From Shewanella algidipiscicola (GTDB lineage: Bacteria > Pseudomonadota > Gammaproteobacteria > Enterobacterales > Shewanellaceae): DNA of 64,000 bases. The position numbers were made by a program, and so were the translations under genes. The DNA lies in assembly GCF_003605125.1 (NCBI RefSeq), contig NZ_QPQT01000005.1:124001-188000 (forward strand). Reading direction: 5' to 3'. Of this stretch, positions 27,819 through 37,206 are shown piece after piece. Numbering within the stretch: the stretch's first letter is position 1; every line of letters begins with the position of its first letter. A model generated the notes under the pieces. It worked only from the letters and a program-made list of their open reading frames with translations. It did not search any database and was not told the DNA's origin.

Positions 27819-28547
27819 TTAAGCGCGTGATTTATCTTGAGCAAGCTGCTCGGCATCGAGGATCTGCATGCCCGCGGTGATCGCCACGACCGCCTTAGAT
27901 TTAAACTCGCGACGGTAGAGGGTATACACCACCACCACACTGGCAGCAATAAACAGCAAGGGATGAAAGAAGCCACATAACACGGCCATGGCAAAATAGT
28001 AGGAACGCAAACCGTAGTTATAGGCGTGCGCGGCGCGGTCTTGTACTCTAGCCATCTGCAACGCATAGTCTTGCAGCGGTTTATTAGTACCACTTTTATC
28101 CACTGGCGTAGCCCCAATCATCACGTTTAAAAAGCCATATTGGCGCATCGACCAGGTAAACTGAAAAAAAGCCATCACAAAAATAAATGCCAATAACGTC
28201 AGCTTCAATTGGATCAGCAAGTGTTCGGGCGGCGCCGTTAAGGGAATCGATGCGATCACCGATTCTAAGCGCTCCACTTGGGCAAATAGGGTAAGCACAC
28301 CGGCAAGAACCAGCATAGTGGTCGAGGCAAAAAAGGTAATATTACGCTCTAAATTGGCCAGTAATGCCGCCTCTGCCACCCTCACCTCACGGCCCACTAA
28401 CTGGTTCATCCAATGAATACGATGTTGATGCATGCATTTAGCGATACAATTACTTGTTTTAGCCTTAATGCGTGCAAATCGGCTATAGCCCGCCCAACAA
28501 CTAAAAAAGCAGAGCGCGGCAATCATGTCGAACAGATAATAGGTCAT
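27819..28547 (-). CDS. DUF599 family membrane protein
   Basis: A 242-residue inner-membrane protein with about five helices. Family segments are MIAALCFFSCWAGYSRFA at the N-terminus, WMNQLVGREVRVAEAALLAN, FQFTWSMRQYGFLNVMIG and RAAHAYNYGLRSYYFAMAVL. DUF599 proteins are widespread in proteobacteria and have no assigned function. The annotated start is ATG at 28547; a GTG directly precedes it. It stands between metY (convergent) and a divergent protease gene, so it is likely transcribed alone. Confidence 0.82.
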   Translation of the reverse strand: MTYYLFDMIAALCFFSCWAGYSRFARIKAKTSNCIAKCMHQHRIHWMNQLVGREVRVAEAALLANLERNITFFASTTMLVLAGVLTLFAQVERLESVIASIPLTAPPEHLLIQLKLTLLAFIFVMAFFQFTWSMRQYGFLNVMIGATPVDKSGTNKPLQDYALQMARVQDRAAHAYNYGLRSYYFAMAVLCGFFHPLLFIAASVVVVYTLYRREFKSKAVVAITAGMQILDAEQLAQDKSRA

Positions 28548-28804
28548 CACAGTTAATTGTCCTTAACGCACACGTCCACCGAGTGCTGGCCTCGTCACAG
28601 CATACCTGCGACGACAACTCATTAAATCATATGCCATTAGTATTGCAAAGAGGCGACAATCCCACTCGCTCAGCCTTTATCCACCCTCTGGTAAAACACT
28701 TCATACCAAACACTGAAACACCTGTTAAATAATTGTTTTTTAATTTAATGAGTTGTAGAATCCTGACCTAGTAATAACGACTAATAAACAGTAAAGGATT
28801 ATTT

Positions 28805-30400
28805 ATGATGTTATCCATTAAACACAACTTGCCAGGCTTGTTGCTATCGGCACTTTTGCTCACCGCATGTGGAGGGGGTGGCAACGGTAGTACAACAGAT
28901 ACCTCTGGAGGCACTATCGATACTGGCGCCAATAATGGTGGTTTGGCTTGGGTTGAGGGTGAGTTTATCCCATATGCTCAACTGGCTAATCAATGCGTTG
29001 CCGATCAAAGTGGCTCCGAGCTCAGTGAAAAGTTGTGGCTGCGTTCATGGAGTAACGACACCTATTTATGGTATGACGAAATCGTCGATACCGATCCTGC
29101 ACCTTATACCGTACCCGAGTACTTTGAACTGCTCAAAACTAATGAGCTATCGGCGTCTGGCAATATCAAAGACAAATTCCATTACGCTATGTCCAGTGCC
29201 GAGTGGGAACAATTAAATCAGGCGGGAGCGTCGTTAGGCTACGGCTTTAATTTATACTTACAGCAGGCCAGTGCTGGGATGGATAGAAAAGTCACAGTGA
29301 CCTTTAGCGAGCCCAATTCTCCTGCGGCGTTGGCCAGTATCGGCCGTGGTGCGGTACTCGTCAGCGTCGATGGCGTCAGTATTAAAGATGCAAATGACAG
29401 CGACTCAATCAATATTCTCAATGCCGGTCTATTTCCTAGTGTCTCTGGCAAACAGACTGACTTTGGCGTACTCGACTTAGGCGCCACCGAGATCCGCAAT
29501 GTCACTTTAACCGCCACCAGCGTGGTGTCGACACCAGTGCCTATTGCCAGCGCCATCCCCACATTTAGCGGCAATGTCGGCTATATCCAATTTAACGCCC
29601 ATATCGCCACTGCAGAGCGTCAATTGGTTGATGCCATCAACGGCTTAAAGAATTCTGATGTACAAGATCTGGTGTTGGACTTACGCTACAACGGCGGTGG
29701 CTTACTCGCCCTAGCAAGCCAATTGGGTTACATGATTGCCGGTGAGCAAGCGACCCAAAATCGTACCTTTGAACGACTCACCTTTAACGACAAATACCCT
29801 AATCGCGATCCTGTGACAGGTGAAGCCTTAACCCCAATCCCCTTTATTGATCAGAGCATAGGTTTTGATCCCAACACACTTGCACAAGGGGAAGCCCTCC
29901 CCTCACTCAACCTGCAACGGGTGTTTGTACTTACCACTAATAATACTTGTTCTGCCAGTGAAGCCTTAATGAATGGCCTGCGCGGCATCGATATTGATGT
30001 GATCCAAATCGGTGGCACTAGCTGTGGTAAGCCCTATGGTTTTTATCCAACTCCTAATTGCGATACCACCTACTTTAGTGTGCAATTTAAAGGCGTCAAC
30101 GACAAAGGCTTTGGCGATTACTCTGACGGTTTTGTCCCCAGTAGTAATCCCACTTTGGCCAGCGATCTTCCAGGTTGTGTCCTTAATGATGACTTTAGCC
30201 AGCCGCTAGGGAACATCAATGAACGCTTGTTATCTGCCGCGCTCTATTATCGCGACAATAACCGTTGTCCAGCCCTTAGCACATCATCAATGGGCAGGGT
30301 CGCCGCTCAGGCACCCTTTATCGATAAAGGGTTTACCCTCGAAGATACTCGAGTACAAAGTAAGCTTCGTAATAACCGTGTTTGGCCTACTGGGCTATAA
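28805..30400 (+). CDS. S41-family C-terminal processing peptidase, lipoprotein
   Basis: A 531-residue secreted protease. A lipobox (LLTACGGGG) follows the signal helix, then a Gly/Ser/Thr-rich linker. A PDZ-like domain (about 155-240, VTFSEPNSPAALASIGRGAV) precedes the S41 catalytic domain (about 260-440), with VLDLRYNGGG, the serine motif NTCSASEAL near residue 382, and a following Lys in SCGKPYGF. It would act in the periplasm from a membrane anchor. AAAGGA lies upstream of the ATG. A small lipoprotein gene starts 9 bases after the stop behind GGAG, so the two form an operon. Confidence 0.88.
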   Translation: MMLSIKHNLPGLLLSALLLTACGGGGNGSTTDTSGGTIDTGANNGGLAWVEGEFIPYAQLANQCVADQSGSELSEKLWLRSWSNDTYLWYDEIVDTDPAPYTVPEYFELLKTNELSASGNIKDKFHYAMSSAEWEQLNQAGASLGYGFNLYLQQASAGMDRKVTVTFSEPNSPAALASIGRGAVLVSVDGVSIKDANDSDSINILNAGLFPSVSGKQTDFGVLDLGATEIRNVTLTATSVVSTPVPIASAIPTFSGNVGYIQFNAHIATAERQLVDAINGLKNSDVQDLVLDLRYNGGGLLALASQLGYMIAGEQATQNRTFERLTFNDKYPNRDPVTGEALTPIPFIDQSIGFDPNTLAQGEALPSLNLQRVFVLTTNNTCSASEALMNGLRGIDIDVIQIGGTSCGKPYGFYPTPNCDTTYFSVQFKGVNDKGFGDYSDGFVPSSNPTLASDLPGCVLNDDFSQPLGNINERLLSAALYYRDNNRCPALSTSSMGRVAAQAPFIDKGFTLEDTRVQSKLRNNRVWPTGL

Positions 30401-30409
30401 GGAGTACAG

Positions 30410-30814
30410 ATGCAAGCTCATGCTAAATCTCGCGCACGGCTTGGTTGGTGGCTGATGACTTACTTGTTGCTTGCCGGTTGCAGCCTACAAGCCGATGACA
30501 GTCAGGCAGAAGCCTTGCCGGCAGTCATCACCGAACCTAGCGCTGCCAGCACCTTAGAGTTAGAGCGTACTATTGCCACTCTGCTGCAGATGCAAAAAGT
30601 GACACTGGCTGCGGGGGCTTTTACTCAAACCCCCAACCTGACACTGGCACGCCTAGAGCATAAGGATGCCAACGGCGTGCTTATTATGGGGCGTGACTAT
30701 GAATCGCCGCGCATTGTGCAGTTATTAATAAAAGACGGCCAGTGTCTGCTGGCCGATGAGCAAGGTAAGCAAAGCCCGCCTCTAACTCATACTCGATGCA
30801 GACCAGCCAAATAG
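30410..30814 (+). CDS. Small hypothetical lipoprotein
   Basis: A 134-residue product with a basic N-terminus, a hydrophobic helix and a lipobox (LLLAGC, Cys near residue 24). The mature part has no domain I recognise: a Thr/Leu-rich helix (STLELERTIATLLQMQKVTL) and a strand-rich C-terminus with two cysteines (GQCLLADEQ, HTRCRP) that may form a disulfide. It starts 9 bases after the S41 protease stop with GGAG in front, so it is co-translated and could be a partner of the protease. Confidence 0.65.
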   Translation: MQAHAKSRARLGWWLMTYLLLAGCSLQADDSQAEALPAVITEPSAASTLELERTIATLLQMQKVTLAAGAFTQTPNLTLARLEHKDANGVLIMGRDYESPRIVQLLIKDGQCLLADEQGKQSPPLTHTRCRPAK

Positions 30815-30871
30815 CATGGTGAGCTCCTGCCAACAGCAATAGCCCACAGCGATAAGCCAAAGCCTTGCACT

Positions 30872-30909
30872 AAAAAAGCCACTGTCTTATTAAACACAGT
30901 GGCTTTTTT
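30872..30909 (+). terminator. Terminator of the protease-lipoprotein operon
   Basis: A 14-bp stem (AAAAAAGCCACTGT / ACAGTGGCTTTTTT) with a 10-base loop and a T-tract, about 60 bases past the lipoprotein stop. Confidence 0.88.
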
Positions 30910-31024
30910 TATGGGCGATAATGTTAACGCCAGTGTTGACTCACAACGCAGATAACCATCTAGGCGCAGATAGCATAATTTTGTATCTGTGGCCTTTTAC
31001 CTATGGCAAGTTATCTGCCACATT

Positions 31025-31276
31025 TCACGCCGTATCATCCTCGCTGGCCGCAATTTTGGCTCGCAAATCGGCACTGACAATGGCGAGCGCTTCCAGCGCA
31101 ACTTGTGGGGCAATGGCGTGTGTTTCTAATAAGTAGATCAGATCCACCGCCAGTTTAATCTCATCGCTAGCATCCGCTAAGGGGCTTGCTGTCACAGATG
31201 GCGTCTCGATGCTGGCAGCTTGTGACTGATGTTCTTGAGAGGGATCTTCTTCTGGGCGATAGGCCTTAGGCGACAT
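31025..31276 (-). CDS. YbaM-like DUF2496 protein
   Basis: An 83-residue protein whose C-terminal half (ASDEIKLAVDLIYLLE ... VALEALAIVSADLRAKI) matches the short YbaM/DUF2496 proteins of gammaproteobacteria (about 53 residues in E. coli). It is extended at the N-terminus by about 35 residues of acidic, Ser/Pro-rich sequence. The function of YbaM is not known. The gene is isolated, convergent with the protease-lipoprotein operon and divergent from the next gene. Confidence 0.7.
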   Translation of the reverse strand: MSPKAYRPEEDPSQEHQSQAASIETPSVTASPLADASDEIKLAVDLIYLLETHAIAPQVALEALAIVSADLRAKIAASEDDTA

Positions 31277-31547
31277 AGCTTAATTTAGGTTAACCAAAGT
31301 GAGTCGATATTTTTACATAGCCGCTAGGACACAACAAGCCTGCCGAGGCGATAAGTTAAGCGTCGCCAGTCAGGCTCGACAAATTCGTCGCTAATTGGCA
31401 AACAACCTCTACTTAGCAACAATATAAGCGGCTTGTGCAAAGTATGAATATTTAACCGCTTAGCGACAGGATCAAACAGAAAGACTTTAGTGTTGCCCCC
31501 AGACTGAATATACTGCCCCTATAATGAACCGACCACGAATGGTAGAT

Positions 31548-31799
31548 ATGAGCGAAAATAGCGCCCCGAAACCCCAAAAACTGGATTTTTCAGCCATCAA
31601 TAAAACGACGGCAAAATCCTTTAATGAACAAAAAAATCTGATCAAACGACTCTTTAAAGGCAATACCGTGCTGTGTGAAGTCTGCCAGCAACCACTGCAA
31701 CTTGTGGTGCCAACCGATAAGCAAGCCAGTGGTAAATACGGCGTATTTTGTAAAAAAGGCTGCACCGATATTGAACTTGAGATGGAAATGATCGCTTAA
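31548..31799 (+). CDS. Small cysteine-rich hypothetical protein, probable zinc binder
   Basis: An 83-residue protein with a charged N-terminus and a C-terminal cluster of four cysteines (VLCEVCQQPL ... GVFCKKGCTD), a likely zinc site. It ends in an acidic helix (IELEMEMIA). I do not recognise the family. The start at 31548 is preferred because TATAAT at 31520-31525 looks like a -10 box and overlaps the upstream ATG at 31524. The Nudix gene begins 40 bases downstream on the same strand and may be co-transcribed. Confidence 0.6.
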   Translation: MSENSAPKPQKLDFSAINKTTAKSFNEQKNLIKRLFKGNTVLCEVCQQPLQLVVPTDKQASGKYGVFCKKGCTDIELEMEMIA

Positions 31800-31839
31800 T
31801 TCGGCGCCTTTTTATCATGAAACCTTCGCCAGAGTTGCT

Positions 31840-32361
31840 ATGCGCTTATTAAAATCAACCATCCATCCCGATCTCGATAACCCACAGACGAACGCGAATG
31901 GCTTTCACCGCCAGGCTGCACGCGGCATCATTTTACGCGGTGAAGAGGTGCTGATGCTCTATACCGAACGTTATCACGATTACAGTATCCCCGGCGGCGG
32001 TGTGGATGAAGGTGAAGATATTCGACAAGGGCTAATACGTGAACTGGCAGAGGAAACGGGCGCACACACCATTGAAATTGTGTCTGAATTTGGCCGCTAT
32101 GAAGAGTATCGCCCCTGGTATAAGGCCGGCTTTGACTTTGTTCATATGGAGTCATTTTGCTTTGTATGCTCCATCGGCGAAACACTTGGAGACACTAAGC
32201 TTGAAGCCCATGAGATCCAAAATGGCATGTATCCGGTCTGGATTAATATTCATGATGCCATCGCCCATAACGAGCACACTATGGCCCATAGCGATAAAAA
32301 AGGGATGTCGATCGAACGAGAGACATTCTTGCTAAAACGCATTGTCACTGAATTGCTCTAG
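31840..32361 (+). CDS. Nudix hydrolase
   Basis: A 173-residue enzyme of the Nudix fold. The signature GX5EX7REUXEEXGU is complete in GGGVDEGEDIRQGLIRELAE followed by ETGA (about residues 51-74); its glutamates bind the metal that activates water. Such enzymes cleave nucleoside diphosphates linked to another group. The remaining sequence (VSEFGRYEEYRPWYKAGFDFVHMES) does not point to one substrate. It lies behind the small cysteine-rich gene and ends at a hairpin terminator. Confidence 0.9.
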   Translation: MRLLKSTIHPDLDNPQTNANGFHRQAARGIILRGEEVLMLYTERYHDYSIPGGGVDEGEDIRQGLIRELAEETGAHTIEIVSEFGRYEEYRPWYKAGFDFVHMESFCFVCSIGETLGDTKLEAHEIQNGMYPVWINIHDAIAHNEHTMAHSDKKGMSIERETFLLKRIVTELL

Positions 32362-32372
32362 CAGTCAAGGGA

Positions 32373-32401
32373 ATGAAAGAGCGCCCGAGGTGCTCTTTCA
32401 T
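32373..32401. terminator. Bidirectional hairpin between the Nudix gene and psuG
   Basis: A perfect 10-bp stem (ATGAAAGAGC / GCTCTTTCAT) around a 9-base loop, between two convergent genes. T-tracts are short on both sides. Confidence 0.65.
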
Positions 32402-32413
32402 CATTAGCGACAA

Positions 32414-33328
32414 TTATTGATAAAATTCGCAGGCAATTTGTGAGGCGAGTTTAGCATTGTTAAACACAAGCGCTATGTTCGCGGCCAAGCTACAGCCTTC
32501 AGTTTTTTCAGCCACTTTCGCTAATAGGAATGGTGTAGAGGCTTTGCCCGAAATGCCCTTTTCTTCCATCTCCACAACGGCATTTTTAATCACCTGATCG
32601 ATCATCGCTTTATCTAGTGCATGCTGCTCAGGGATGGGGTTAGTCACAACAACCCCCCCTTTTAAGCCCATCTGCCACTTAGCTGCCATCGCATCGGCAA
32701 TCTGTTTCGGGTCATCGAGACGATAGTCGACATTGAAATCACTTTCTCTGGTATAAAATGCGGGTACTTTTTCCGTTTGGTAACCCACCACAGCTACGCC
32801 TTGAGTCTCGAGATATTCTAAGGTTAGGCCGATATCCAAAATTGACTTAGCGCCAGCACAAACAACGGCAACCTCGGTATTGGCAAGCTCTTGTAGATCC
32901 GCAGATATATCGAAAGTCTCTTGTGCGCCGCGGTGTACGCCACCGATACCACCAGTCGCAAACACTTTGATGCCTGCCATATCCGCTAAAATCATCGTCG
33001 AAGCAACAGTGGTCGCCCCATCTGCTTTTTGCGCAACAATGAAAGGAATATCGCGACGACTCGTCTTAATTACCGCTTGACCCGCCTTGCCTAAATATTC
33101 GATCTCATCATGAGTCATACCCACTTTAAGACGTCCATTTAAGATGGCTATTGTTGCAGGTATCGCACCATTATCACGAATGATTTGCTCTACCTTCAGT
33201 GCCGTTTCAACGTTTTGTGGATATGGCATACCATGAGAAATAATAGTTGATTCTAATGCGACAACCGGACGACCTGCATCCAATGCGGCTTTCACTTCGG
33301 GGTTAATATCTAGGTACTGCGCTAACAT
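32414..33328 (-). CDS. psuG: Pseudouridine-5'-phosphate glycosidase
   Basis: PsuG cleaves pseudouridine 5'-phosphate to uracil and ribose 5-phosphate. The 304-residue protein shows the family's segments VVALESTIISHGMPYPQNVE, GMTHDEIEYLGKAG, VFATGGIGGVHRGAQETFDIS and AGAKSILDIGLTLEYLETQG. It overlaps the end of the kinase gene by 7 bases, so the two are coupled. Together they take pseudouridine from RNA turnover into central metabolism. A dedicated pseudouridine transporter is not seen next to them. Confidence 0.95.
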   Translation of the reverse strand: MLAQYLDINPEVKAALDAGRPVVALESTIISHGMPYPQNVETALKVEQIIRDNGAIPATIAILNGRLKVGMTHDEIEYLGKAGQAVIKTSRRDIPFIVAQKADGATTVASTMILADMAGIKVFATGGIGGVHRGAQETFDISADLQELANTEVAVVCAGAKSILDIGLTLEYLETQGVAVVGYQTEKVPAFYTRESDFNVDYRLDDPKQIADAMAAKWQMGLKGGVVVTNPIPEQHALDKAMIDQVIKNAVVEMEEKGISGKASTPFLLAKVAEKTEGCSLAANIALVFNNAKLASQIACEFYQ

Positions 33329-34413
33329 ATAGACTCCTTGATCACTCGATTTACAGATATTTCAGACATATTAGGGTTAATCGTTGCAATATCGGACAGT
33401 GCGACAACTGCTGCCGCCATCGCAAACTCGGTCGATTTTCGTGTCGACCAATCTTGAATGAAGCCATGGGCAAGCCCTGCAAGAAACGCATCTCCCGCCC
33501 CATTGGCATTTACCATAGAAACCGGGATGGCAGGGATAAGTGCTTGCTCCTGCTTATCGCTATAAAAAACACCATCTATGCCTAAGCTTAAAAAGATCCG
33601 CTCAACCCCTTGCTCATGAAACCAATTAGCTAAGTTAGGTAATTGGTCATAATGTGAAATAGCAATGCCAGAGAGTTGCTCGGCCTCTTTCAGATTAGGT
33701 TTAAGGGTATGAATCGCATTGAGGTAGGGTTTTAATTTAGTCGCTTTCGCACAAGAGACGGTGTCAACAAACAGTGGAATATCGGCGTAATTACTCAGGA
33801 GGTATGCCAAACTCGCTTCCGATAAATTAGCGTCGATCACAATTAAGTCGGCCCGTTGTAGCATCGCCTGCTGCGATTTTAAGACATCGACATTTAAACG
33901 TTCTAGGATAGCCATATCGTTGATAGCCACATGCATATCGCTATCACCGTCGAGGACAGAAAGATAAGTCGACGTGATACCATCGCTCAATTGCAAAGTA
34001 TTTTTCATATCGATGCCAGCGTGCTGACAGTGCTCGATGATCTGTTGTCCGTAAGCGTCTTTGCCCACCGCGGTCATTAAGCGCGTTTCGGTGCCAAGAC
34101 GAGACAAGTTTTCGGCGATATTACGTCCCACACCACCCGGAGAGCAACTTACGCTTCCAGGATTTGAATCGCCAACGCGAAGTCCATCCGTTGGGCGGCC
34201 AAGAATATCCATATTCGCCCCACCAATCACCACGGCATAGCGCGCTTTCGCTAAAATATATCCTTTGCCGCGGATAATCCCTTTGTGCGTCAGATTCATA
34301 ATGTGCCCAGCAACAGCGGAACGACTAATACCGATCTTATCGGCCAACTCCTGCTGAGGAATTAAGGGATCTTGCTTAAGTATTGCTAATATTTCTATTT
34401 CACGTTCAGTCAT
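33322..34413 (-). CDS. psuK: Pseudouridine kinase with N-terminal winged helix (PfkB family)
   Basis: A 363-residue fusion. Residues about 1-60 form a winged helix (EREIEILAILKQDP ... QQELADKIGISRSAVAGHIM) and the rest is a PfkB-type kinase (VVIGGANMDILG, CSPGGVGRNIAENLSRLG, and the anion-hole/catalytic motif VNANGAGDAFLAG). It phosphorylates pseudouridine for PsuG. HTH-kinase fusions of this kind are known among PsuK-like proteins. I start at ATG 34413 with GGGA 9 bases upstream; an upstream TTG overlaps the palindromes at 34437-34469, which suggests those are an operator in the leader that the HTH may bind. Confidence 0.88.
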   Translation of the reverse strand: MTEREIEILAILKQDPLIPQQELADKIGISRSAVAGHIMNLTHKGIIRGKGYILAKARYAVVIGGANMDILGRPTDGLRVGDSNPGSVSCSPGGVGRNIAENLSRLGTETRLMTAVGKDAYGQQIIEHCQHAGIDMKNTLQLSDGITSTYLSVLDGDSDMHVAINDMAILERLNVDVLKSQQAMLQRADLIVIDANLSEASLAYLLSNYADIPLFVDTVSCAKATKLKPYLNAIHTLKPNLKEAEQLSGIAISHYDQLPNLANWFHEQGVERIFLSLGIDGVFYSDKQEQALIPAIPVSMVNANGAGDAFLAGLAHGFIQDWSTRKSTEFAMAAAVVALSDIATINPNMSEISVNRVIKESIC

Positions 34414-34436
34414 TTGAGTGATCCCATCAATAGCAG

Positions 34437-34469
34437 GCAAACAAATGTTTGCTAAACAAACTTTTGTTT
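34437..34469. promoter_or_regulatory. Double palindromic operator candidate upstream of psuK
   Basis: Two adjacent inverted repeats with the same design: GCAAACA-AA-TGTTTGC (34437-34452) and AAACAAA-CT-TTTGTTT (34454-34469). Each has perfect arms and a 2-base centre, with centres 17 bases apart. They lie just before the psuK-psuG start, a fitting place for autoregulation by the HTH domain of PsuK. Confidence 0.6.
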
Positions 34470-34601
34470 TAAAGTAATGTTAGCCAACAAATAACGCAAG
34501 TTAAATTTGCACTTAATTGATAAATTTTGTGATCGCAAGCAGATTTAAAACCCACAAAAAAACACACAAATCACAAGTAAAGCCACAACAACAGCAACAA
34601 A

Positions 34602-34622
34602 AAAGGCGCTAATAGCGCCTTT
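34602..34622 (-). terminator. Terminator of the YaiI/DUF188 gene
   Basis: A 9-bp stem (AAAGGCGCT / AGCGCCTTT) with an AAT loop; the A-run on its left is a T-tract on the minus strand. It is 38 bases past the stop. Confidence 0.8.
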
Positions 34623-34659
34623 CGAGGGAGGGTTAAAACGGCATCTTTGGTTAATACGA

Positions 34660-35112
34660 TTACCGCTTATGGTGCTTAGTAATAAACTTATCCAGCTGAT
34701 TACCAAAGGCCTGTTTTTCGCTTTGGCCAATCGCCGCAGGGCCACCGGTTTGTACGCCACTGGCACGCATGGTGTCCATAAAGTCACGCATATTAAGAAT
34801 CGATTTAATATTTTGCGTGGTATACAACTCACCTCTTGGATTTAACGCAAAACCGCCTTTATCAATCACCTCTGAAGCCAGCGGAATATCGGCGGTGATC
34901 ACCAAATCGCCTGCACTTAAGCGTTTGACTATCTCATCATCGGCTACATCAAAGCCTGACGAGACAGTGACTAAATTGATGAAGCGGGATGGCGGAATTC
35001 GCATTACATGGTTAGCCACTAACGTGACCTCGATTTCGGCGCGATCGGCAGCGCGAAATAGCATCTCTTTTATCACCCCAGGACATGCGTCGGCATCGAC
35101 CCAAATTTTCAT
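34660..35112 (-). CDS. YaiI/YqxD-family protein (DUF188, UPF0178)
   Basis: A 150-residue protein with the family start [20 protein letters not shown]. Further segments are [17 protein letters not shown] (here [20 protein letters not shown]), [13 protein letters not shown] and a C-terminal [20 protein letters not shown]. The conserved acidic residues (DADACP, TADIPLA) resemble PIN-like nucleases, and a nuclease-type role has been suggested for the family, but its activity is not established. A single gene with its own terminator. Confidence 0.9.
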   Translation of the reverse strand: MKIWVDADACPGVIKEMLFRAADRAEIEVTLVANHVMRIPPSRFINLVTVSSGFDVADDEIVKRLSAGDLVITADIPLASEVIDKGGFALNPRGELYTTQNIKSILNMRDFMDTMRASGVQTGGPAAIGQSEKQAFGNQLDKFITKHHKR

Positions 35113-35333
35113 TTACCCCTCCAGCTCGTTTGAGCAAACACTTATGTGCCTAGCATATAGGCCCTGTCGCAGCACGATTAAGTTCATAATTGGTTGGCGG
35201 CGACTATAGCATAAATCCGCTTAACGACCGAATATGCCCAGTGTGCATTTTTGGCCGAGGGTCGATTAACACTTTGACAAAAGATATGGTATTTTTATCT
35301 CACTATCAGGGCTTTATTAGTAATCAATTTATT

Positions 35334-36038
35334 ATGACAGTAGTTATTTCCAACGCACCTGCGCCAGTATTTACGCCAGAGACCTTAGCTTTTTTGACTC
35401 AATTAGCAGCGAACAATCATCGCGACTGGTTTAAGGCCAATCAAGCCGACTATGAAGATAAGGTGCGCACCCCTGCACTTCAATTTATTGAAGCGATGAC
35501 ACCGCATATTCAGCAGCTATCGCCTCGCCTCACGGCGGTAGCCAAAAAGGTCGGCGGCAGCCTAATGCGCCCCCAACGTGATGCCCGCTTTAGCAAAGAT
35601 AAAACCCCGTATAAAATCAATGTCGGCATTCAATTTCGTCACTTCCAAGGCAAGGATGTGCATGCACCCGGTTTTTATCTACACATTGCCAACGAAGGTT
35701 GCTTTATCGGCGCCGGCATTTGGCATCCTGACAGCAAGGCGTTAAACCGCATTCGTAGCTGTATCCTTGATAACCCCAGCGCCTATAAACAGGCCTTAAA
35801 GCAACTGACTGCTGCCGGTTTTTCCATGGACGGAGACAGCCTAATCAGGCCACCAAAAGGATTTGATAAAGACCACCCAATGATTGATGAGCTTAAGCGC
35901 AAAGACTTTATCGCCATCAAAGCCATCAGCACAGAGCAACTATTTGCCGATAATTTTGACCTATGGTGTGCCGAGCAATTTAGCCACGCCAATAAGCTGA
36001 TGGCTTATCTTTGTTTTGCATTGGATTTAGATTATTAA
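35334..36038 (+). CDS. DUF2461 family protein
   Basis: A 234-residue protein with family segments ETLAFLTQLAANNHRDWFKA, GGSLMRPQRDARFSKDKTPYK and GFYLHIANEGCFIGAGIWHP. DUF2461 (TIGR02453) proteins are common and uncharacterised. The start is chosen at ATG 35334: TTGACA at 35274-35279 with a TATCTC 16 bases further looks like a promoter, which excludes the earlier starts at 35190 and 35286. The ribosome site is weak. No operon partner. Confidence 0.8.
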   Translation: MTVVISNAPAPVFTPETLAFLTQLAANNHRDWFKANQADYEDKVRTPALQFIEAMTPHIQQLSPRLTAVAKKVGGSLMRPQRDARFSKDKTPYKINVGIQFRHFQGKDVHAPGFYLHIANEGCFIGAGIWHPDSKALNRIRSCILDNPSAYKQALKQLTAAGFSMDGDSLIRPPKGFDKDHPMIDELKRKDFIAIKAISTEQLFADNFDLWCAEQFSHANKLMAYLCFALDLDY

Positions 36039-36311
36039 TCAGCGGCCATTAATATGCTTAATTAAAACGCACCGAAATACAGCGCTATCGCGGCGCTGTA
36101 GGTTTATCTGTGTCACCGCTATGTACGACCACAGTTTATTGACTCTATTGAAGCCCTTGAGCCTTAGATGAAGCCCAAGGGCACTCACTGACATAAAAGC
36201 ACTGCGCTTGTTGATACGATCTCGATATTCACATTATCACTCGCAGCAATAGATCAGCTCCAATACCACAGCAGAGCACCTTTCATTTTATCCTCTGCGT
36301 TTGACATGTTG

Positions 36312-37112
36312 TTATGCGATTTTCATTTGTCCTTTCAACACCGTAACCGCCTGCCCCGATAATTTAATCAAGCCTGATGCCAATAGCTCAACATCAACAT
36401 GGCCCCCTCGTGAAGAAGCCTGAAACCCTTGCATGCGAGACTTATGTAACTTTTCTGACCAATACAGGCATAAGGCACAATGGGCTGATCCCGTAACGGG
36501 ATCTTCATTAACTCCGACCCAAGGGGCGAAGTATCGTGAAACAAAATCAACTGCGGAGTCTGATTTAGCCGTGACCAGCACACCACGGCCTTGAAGTTTG
36601 GCTAAGCCGCCAAAATTAGGCGCAAGCCGCTTGAGCTCATCTTCACTATCGAGCACGATGAGTTGTTTGGTATCAAAAGTGCCATAATCGATGACGCTAT
36701 CGGCAGCCATACCCAAAAACTGGATGAGTTCAGGGTCCACGCGAGTAGCCATGTCTAACCGAGGTGCAGGAAACAATAGATGAATACAATCGCTATCCAG
36801 CTCTGCTTGTAATATTCCCGATAGCGTATTGAACTCAATGATGTCACCAGTACGATTGCGCCCTAGTTCTTTAAGTATATGCGCAACGGCTAAGGTGCCA
36901 TGACCACACAGGCTTACTTCAACTTCAGGTGTAAACCAGCGTAATTGCATGGTATCAAGTGCTAAAAATGCCGTTTCTGACACCGCCATCTCAGCTGAAA
37001 TGGCCAGCATAGTGCTCTTATCAAGACTCTGCTCTGTGATACATACCCCAGCAGGATTGCCTTTGAAAACTTCAGATGTGAACGAGTCAACTTGATAAAT
37101 ATTTACTTCCAC
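36312..37112 (-). CDS. PhzF-family isomerase/epimerase
   Basis: A 266-residue protein of the PhzF fold (two diaminopimelate-epimerase-like halves). Family motifs are QVDSFTSEVFKGNPAGVCI at the N-terminus, the catalytic-Glu segment MAVSETAFL (E46), SLCGHGTLAVAHIL, and the C-terminal GVNEDPVTGSAHCALCLYWS. PhzF itself acts in phenazine synthesis, but the many single-copy relatives, with no phenazine genes nearby as here, have unknown substrates. It is probably cytoplasmic and transcribed alone. Confidence 0.88.
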   Translation of the reverse strand: MEVNIYQVDSFTSEVFKGNPAGVCITEQSLDKSTMLAISAEMAVSETAFLALDTMQLRWFTPEVEVSLCGHGTLAVAHILKELGRNRTGDIIEFNTLSGILQAELDSDCIHLLFPAPRLDMATRVDPELIQFLGMAADSVIDYGTFDTKQLIVLDSEDELKRLAPNFGGLAKLQGRGVLVTAKSDSAVDFVSRYFAPWVGVNEDPVTGSAHCALCLYWSEKLHKSRMQGFQASSRGGHVDVELLASGLIKLSGQAVTVLKGQMKIA

Positions 37113-37206
37113 TGCATCTTCCTAATTGATAATGATACGGGCACCTCTAAAAGCCGAGGTTTCCTTAACAGATGACCCCTTTCACCGCGAGCAGGTGTCA
37201 CCACAT

